Made by a program: the position numbers and the translations under genes. DNA of 64,000 bases from assembly GCA_942493045.1 (NCBI GenBank), contig OW818665.1, forward strand, positions 1,488,001-1,552,000, given 5' to 3'. A model generated the notes under the pieces. The model made no database searches. It saw only the letters and a list, made by a program, of their open reading frames with translations, and was not told the DNA's origin. The stretch's first letter is position 1, and each line of letters opens with the position of its first letter. Positions 61,183 through 64,000 of this stretch are shown here, one piece after another. The DNA comes from Teretinema sp942493045 (GTDB taxonomy: Bacteria > Spirochaetota > Spirochaetia > Treponematales > Treponemataceae).

Positions 61183-61208
61183 CTTTTAAATACTTAATCA
61201 GCAGCACA

Positions 61209-61294
61209 GCCACGATGGATTCGAACCGGTGAGGACGTCCCGCAGGGCCCGGCGCAGGAGGCGCGAAGCTGGAAGGCGAATCCATCGTGGCTCA
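61209..61294 (+). repeat. tRNA-tail palindromic module 1 (type A, deleted)
   Basis: Left arm GCCACGATGGATTCG (61209-61223) is the reverse complement of the tRNA-Lys 3' end; right arm CGAATCCATCGTGGC (61277-61291) is the direct copy and continues CTCA. Against module 2 it lacks 44 bases between two copies of GCGCAGGAGGCGC. Confidence 0.93.
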
Positions 61295-61304
61295 GTTAAA
61301 TCAA

Positions 61305-61339
61305 TAAAAAAGCGGAATCAGCAATGGTTCCGCTTTTTG
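61305..61339 (+). terminator. Module terminator (copy 2 of 4)
   Basis: Same sequence as copy 1, after the tRNA tail at 61277-61295. Confidence 0.9.
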
Positions 61340-61365
61340 CTTTTAAATACTTAATCAGCAGCACA

Positions 61366-61495
61366 GCCACGATGGATTCGAACCGGTGAGGACGTCCCGC
61401 AGGGCCCGGCGCAGGAGGCGCCGGGAGTCCACACCGGCGGCCTGGAGGCTGAGCGCAGGAGGCGCGAAGCTGGAAGGCGAATCCATCGTGGCTCA
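61366..61495 (+). repeat. tRNA-tail palindromic module 2 (type A, complete)
   Basis: Arms 61366-61380 and 61478-61492. Inside: CCGGTG/CACCGG (61383-61388 and 61432-61437), GGAC/GTCC (61390-61393 and 61427-61430) and CCCGGCGC/GCGCCGGG (61405-61412 and 61418-61425) nest into one long structured hairpin. Confidence 0.93.
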
Positions 61496-61505
61496 GTTAA
61501 ATCAA

Positions 61506-61539
61506 TAAAAAAGCGGAATCAGCAATGGTTGCGCTTTTT
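61506..61539 (+). terminator. Module terminator (copy 3 of 4, one mismatch)
   Basis: As the others, but TTGCGCT instead of TTCCGCT. Confidence 0.8.
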
Positions 61540-61565
61540 GCATTTTAAACGATATCCATCAAAAA

Positions 61566-61675
61566 GCCACGATGGATTCGAACCGGAGGAGCTGTGCCCG
61601 AGCTGGCGAGGGATCGGTGCATAAATGCACCGAAAGCTCCGGAGGCGGCCTGGAAGGCGAATCCATCGTGGCTCA
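61566..61675 (+). repeat. tRNA-tail palindromic module 3 (type B)
   Basis: Arms 61566-61580 and 61658-61672. The interior differs from type A: GGAGCT/AGCTCC (61588-61593 and 61635-61640) and a perfect CGGTGCAT-AA-ATGCACCG hairpin (61615-61632). Confidence 0.93.
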
Positions 61676-61686
61676 GTAAAGTAATT

Positions 61687-61718
61687 AAAAGCGGAATCAG
61701 CAATGGTTCCGCTTTTTG
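61687..61718 (+). terminator. Module terminator (copy 4 of 4)
   Basis: Same stem as copy 1. Confidence 0.9.
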
Positions 61719-61743
61719 CATTTTAAACGATATCCATCAAAAA

Positions 61744-61853
61744 GCCACGATGGATTCGAACCGGAGGAGCTGTGCCCGAGCTGGCGAGGGATCGGTGCAT
61801 AAATGCACCGAAAGCTCCGGAGGCGGCCTGGAGGGCGAATCCATCGTGGCTCA
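61744..61853 (+). repeat. tRNA-tail palindromic module 4 (type B)
   Basis: Arms 61744-61758 and 61836-61850, same 107-base span as module 3 with a single difference (GAGGG for GAAGG). After its tRNA tail the repeat series ends. Confidence 0.93.
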
Positions 61854-61883
61854 GAAGTGTAAATCTTTATCCTGTAAAGAAAT

Positions 61884-61919
61884 AAAACCACCATTTTCAT
61901 GGTGGTTTTTGTTTTTTTA
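61884..61919 (+). terminator. Terminator at the end of the module array
   Basis: AAAACCACCAT, loop TTTC, ATGGTGGTTTTT and a further T run; different from the module terminators. Confidence 0.88.
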
Positions 61920-62134
61920 GAGCAATGACACTAAATTCACGTCTTTTTTAGCACTTTTTCCGGTAAAATATGATTGCTCTACATCTAAGTACTTACCATA
62001 CAATGACATAAAATTATGAACATAGAAAAAAACCAGCAAAATGTGCAATGAAATGTGCATTAGATTTTCCTGCTTTGCATTCACAAATACCATAACAACT
62101 TCAGAAAGAATATTTAATCCTATGTCTCGGTTGA
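61920..62134. other. AT-rich stretch without a gene
   Basis: About 215 bases of AT-rich sequence. A short direct repeat (AATGTGCA at about 62039 and 62051) is the only pattern seen. No ORF, tRNA or promoter I can support. Confidence 0.5.
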
Positions 62135-62362
62135 ACTCGTAATCAGAGAATCAATTACAGACTATTTAAATCAGAGAAGGTATCAGCCGAGATTAAGATT
62201 CTGGCCGCTGAGGTCAAGAAAGCGGCTGCGGTTCCTGCGGCAAAACCTGTTGTTGTTATAAAAAAAGGCGTACTGAAGAAGACGGTTGTCAAGAAACCTG
62301 CTGGTAAGAAGCCTGCCACAAAGAAAGTTGTCACATCCTCAGCTTCCGCTGTTATTAAATAG
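62135..62362 (+). pseudogene. 5'-truncated lysine/alanine-rich (histone H1-like) gene
   Basis: An open frame of 75 codons ending at TAG 62360-62362, with no usable start: it is bounded upstream by TGA. The visible part ends in a Lys/Ala/Pro/Val-rich tail (KKTVVKKPAGKKPATKK) like histone H1-like nucleoid proteins of some bacteria. ATG 62122 lies in another frame and reaches TAA after six codons, so a one-base frameshift may have broken it. It still has its own terminator downstream. Confidence 0.5.
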
Positions 62363-62383
62363 TCTTTTTTTCTGAGTTTTTTT

Positions 62384-62412
62384 AGGCATCCCGCATAGGG
62401 TGCCTTTTTTTT
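62384..62412 (+). terminator. Terminator after the lysine-rich fragment
   Basis: AGGCATCCC, loop GCAT, GGGTGCCT (one bulge), eight T. Confidence 0.8.
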
Positions 62413-62643
62413 CCATATGAGTTTTGCACTCCATAACTCTATTCTCAACTCCAGTAATTACAGAAAAAAAACACTTTTTTTACACAGGCCATCCTTCTGG
62501 TGATAAACTAATATAAACGTTATCAAGTGTAGCATAATAAAATATTAGGCAGGGCTGGGTATTTTTGAAAACAGTCCATCGATATAAATTACTTTGCAGC
62601 ATGAATTATCGTATTCTATTTGTATTTATTTTATGGAGGCTAT
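62413..62643. other. Non-coding AT-rich DNA before the first cassette gene
   Basis: Nothing coding. CGTTATC at 62518 is near but not equal to an integron core site (GTTRRRY). A left cassette boundary is expected in this stretch but I cannot place it. Confidence 0.4.
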
Positions 62644-63138
62644 ATGGGTGGTATTAAGGACGCTATTTCTAGATTTCGGTCTGATGAACGTGCACTAATA
62701 TATGTACCAATTACAATTATTTCTTTTATCATATCGCTAGTTCCGTTTATAATATTTGGGTATTATTTTTTAGTTCTAAAACCTCAAGGACACCCAATTA
62801 GTTATTATCCCTTATTGCTAGTTTTAGGCTTTCTATGTTCCATTTTAGCCATTGTCATTGCGTTCGCATTTTTTCCATTTCACGAAAATTGGATTGCCGG
62901 TAAGGATTGTACAACTAAAGATAAAATATTGAGTTTGGTTGAATGGTTATGTGGATATCTATCGTTTTTTTGGGTAGTAATTTTTGCTACAATATTGATA
63001 TTTCCTCTTTTTGATAAGGTTAAGCCATTATGGATGATCCTTGGTGGGTTATTGGTGCTATTGTTTGTAGGTGGATTAGTTTTAAATATTGTGGATGATA
63101 TAAAATATAGGAATAGACGGAAAAAAGGAAAATGGTAA
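62644..63138 (+). CDS. Four-helix membrane protein in integron cassette
   Basis: 164 residues from ATG 62644, GGAGG 4 bases before it. Four hydrophobic helices (about 18-40, 50-74, 100-121, 125-148) with short charged ends (RNRRKKGKW). No family recognised. Strongly AT-rich. An attC site 45 bases after its stop marks it as an integron gene cassette. Confidence 0.8.
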   Translation: MGGIKDAISRFRSDERALIYVPITIISFIISLVPFIIFGYYFLVLKPQGHPISYYPLLLVLGFLCSILAIVIAFAFFPFHENWIAGKDCTTKDKILSLVEWLCGYLSFFWVVIFATILIFPLFDKVKPLWMILGGLLVLLFVGGLVLNIVDDIKYRNRRKKGKW

Positions 63139-63182
63139 AAAATTCTATTGGAAAAATCTAGAAGATGATTATATATGGGCCT

Positions 63183-63292
63183 ATCTAACATTCGCCTGGA
63201 GCAGATAATCCGGCCTGTCACGGTTATTTGCTTGCGCTACGCTCCGCAATAACCGCGCCAGTCTCGGATTGCAGCTCAAGCGGACGTTAGGT
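63183..63292 (+). other. Integron attC site (59-base-element)
   Basis: Starts with core ATCTAAC (63183-63189, RYYYAAC) and ends with GTTAGGT (63286-63292, GTTRRRY). The end arms are imperfect inverted repeats, CTAACATTCGCCTGGAGC against CTAACGTCCGCTTGAGC in reverse complement, with one unpaired extra base as in true attC. An inner CGGTTATT/AATAACCG stem fills the centre. Confidence 0.9.
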
Positions 63293-63335
63293 TAAAAGCG
63301 CATTGCGCTGCAAAATAAGCTATAAGGGGGAACTT

Positions 63336-64000
63336 ATGGGATTATTTCCAAAACTATTTAAAGGGTATAAATCAAATTATTTTACTTACTTAAATGAAAA
63401 GTATCAATTGGTCGAAACAGCTGATGAATTTATTCAATTGTTTTCCAACAATAAGAAAGTAGGTTTTAAAATTCCTTGTTCAAAAATTAATCGTAATAAT
63501 ATGATAGCTATTTATGATGCATGTTTCAAATACCAAATAGAACCAGAGGATATAACCTCTACAAGTGTATTAATTTGTAGTTCTTGTTATCAGATTAAAA
63601 TACAAGGAAAGTGGATTTTACGTATTGATAACACCCCAATAAGTAAATGCGATAACTGTGGAATGGAACAGTACTTTGTAATGATAGTACTTTCAAAAGA
63701 AATGAATATGAGTTCACAAGACATCCCGTATAATTCTCCCATAGAACAGTCTTATACTTTTCTAAATAGTTCAATACCAACTTTCTCAGGAAAACTATTG
63801 CTTGAAAACACAATTAACGAGGGTACAGCTAAATTATTCGAAATTCCAAAAGGAATATCGATAGGAATGAAACCATATCTGTTAATTTTATTCAAAGGAA
63901 GTGAAGTTCTGTGGTATTGGGAGTATGGTGATTTGCGTGAAATAATTGCAGAATGGGACGGAAAGGAAAATCAATATCCATTACATTGTTTGCTAATTGA
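63336..64000 (+). CDS. Unknown zinc-binding cassette protein, runs off the window
   Basis: At least 221 residues from ATG 63336 (AAGGGGG upstream), no stop before the window edge. C-S-S-C about 80 residues in and C-D-N-C about 25 residues later would form a zinc ribbon. The rest is AT-rich and mixed alpha/beta (MGLFPKLFKGYKSNYF at the start). No family recognised. Second integron cassette, following the attC. Confidence 0.82.
   Translation, partial: MGLFPKLFKGYKSNYFTYLNEKYQLVETADEFIQLFSNNKKVGFKIPCSKINRNNMIAIYDACFKYQIEPEDITSTSVLICSSCYQIKIQGKWILRIDNTPISKCDNCGMEQYFVMIVLSKEMNMSSQDIPYNSPIEQSYTFLNSSIPTFSGKLLLENTINEGTAKLFEIPKGISIGMKPYLLILFKGSEVLWYWEYGDLREIIAEWDGKENQYPLHCLLI

Noticed and set aside
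61381..61640. Self-cleaving ribozyme inside the modules
   Set aside because: A GAAA follows the inner hairpin in type B, but I find no CUGANGA core for a hammerhead and no other ribozyme pattern I can defend.
61209..61854. CRISPR-like array
   Set aside because: The repeats are palindromic copies of a tRNA end with structured, paired interiors and terminators. Interiors recur (A, A, B, B) rather than being unique spacers, and there are no cas genes.
61594..61920. 108-residue open frame across modules 3 and 4
   Set aside because: It only reads through the repeat DNA twice (its second half repeats the first), has no ribosome site and covers the terminators.
62155..62448. 97-residue minus-strand frame
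   Set aside because: It is the complement of the lysine-rich fragment; its Phe/Ala/Val runs are the reverse of AAG/GCT-rich codons, and the plus strand has the terminator.
62515..62525. attI or left cassette boundary at CGTTATC
   Set aside because: The core needs GTTRRRY; GTTATCA fails at the second R. No paired arm is nearby.

Overview
The window looks like the chromosome of a treponeme-like spirochaete. The evidence is a long-form serine hydroxymethyltransferase with an internal insertion, a FapA/DUF342 polymer-domain protein, a bactofilin, several TPR and FadL/PorV-like outer-membrane proteins, lipoproteins with relaxed lipoboxes, and, at the right end, an integron attC site of the kind known from oral treponemes. 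Genes up to about 61 kb are GC-rich and densely packed. From about 61.86 kb onward the DNA is strongly AT-rich and looks acquired.

Layout. 0-8.3 kb: a 5'-truncated unknown gene, a cupin-HTH regulator, a secreted protein, glyA and hsp33 (minus), a MATE exporter, a cold-shock-like RNA-binding protein, a VF530-family protein and two envelope proteins. 8.3-15.7 kb: threonylcarbamoyl-AMP synthase, rlmJ, an M28 peptidase-like protein, an Rpn nuclease, an AfsA-hotdog/PilZ fusion, pgi and argR. 15.7-26 kb: FapA, the compact zinc-ribbon/murI/rsgA/mutS2 operon, a pentapeptide-repeat/metallo-beta-lactamase pair and a gluzincin-like lipoprotein pair. 26-33 kb: corA, a creBCD-like two-component locus and a membrane adenylate cyclase. 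33-36.3 kb: an SOS locus (self-cleaving repressor, UmuD'-like protein, UmuC) and a DUF72 protein. 36.3-41 kb: a MarR regulator with a four-domain sulfur-trafficking fusion, then rubredoxin and ferritin. 41-44.5 kb: DUF1295, plsY and a FakA-FakB fusion, a route from free fatty acid to phospholipid. 44.5-50.5 kb: oppABCDF. 50.6-61 kb: an AT-rich metallopeptidase-like gene, a TPR protein, pta, then a run of tyrA, bactofilin, TPR, mtaB, two outer-membrane proteins and a lipoprotein. 61-62 kb: tRNA-Lys followed by four palindromic modules built from its own 3' end. 62-64 kb: a 5'-truncated lysine-rich gene and two integron-type cassettes separated by an attC site.

The most unusual features are the tRNA-tail module array, the integron attC beside it, an Rpn gene with a well-placed internal Shine-Dalgarno site (probable intragenic antitoxin), a catalytically dead and naturally short UmuD, the AfsA-PilZ fusion, and a recurring promoter layout in which the -10 box ends 5-7 bases before the ATG with no ribosome binding site, suggesting leaderless mRNAs. 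Everything here is from reading the sequence; no database searches were run.
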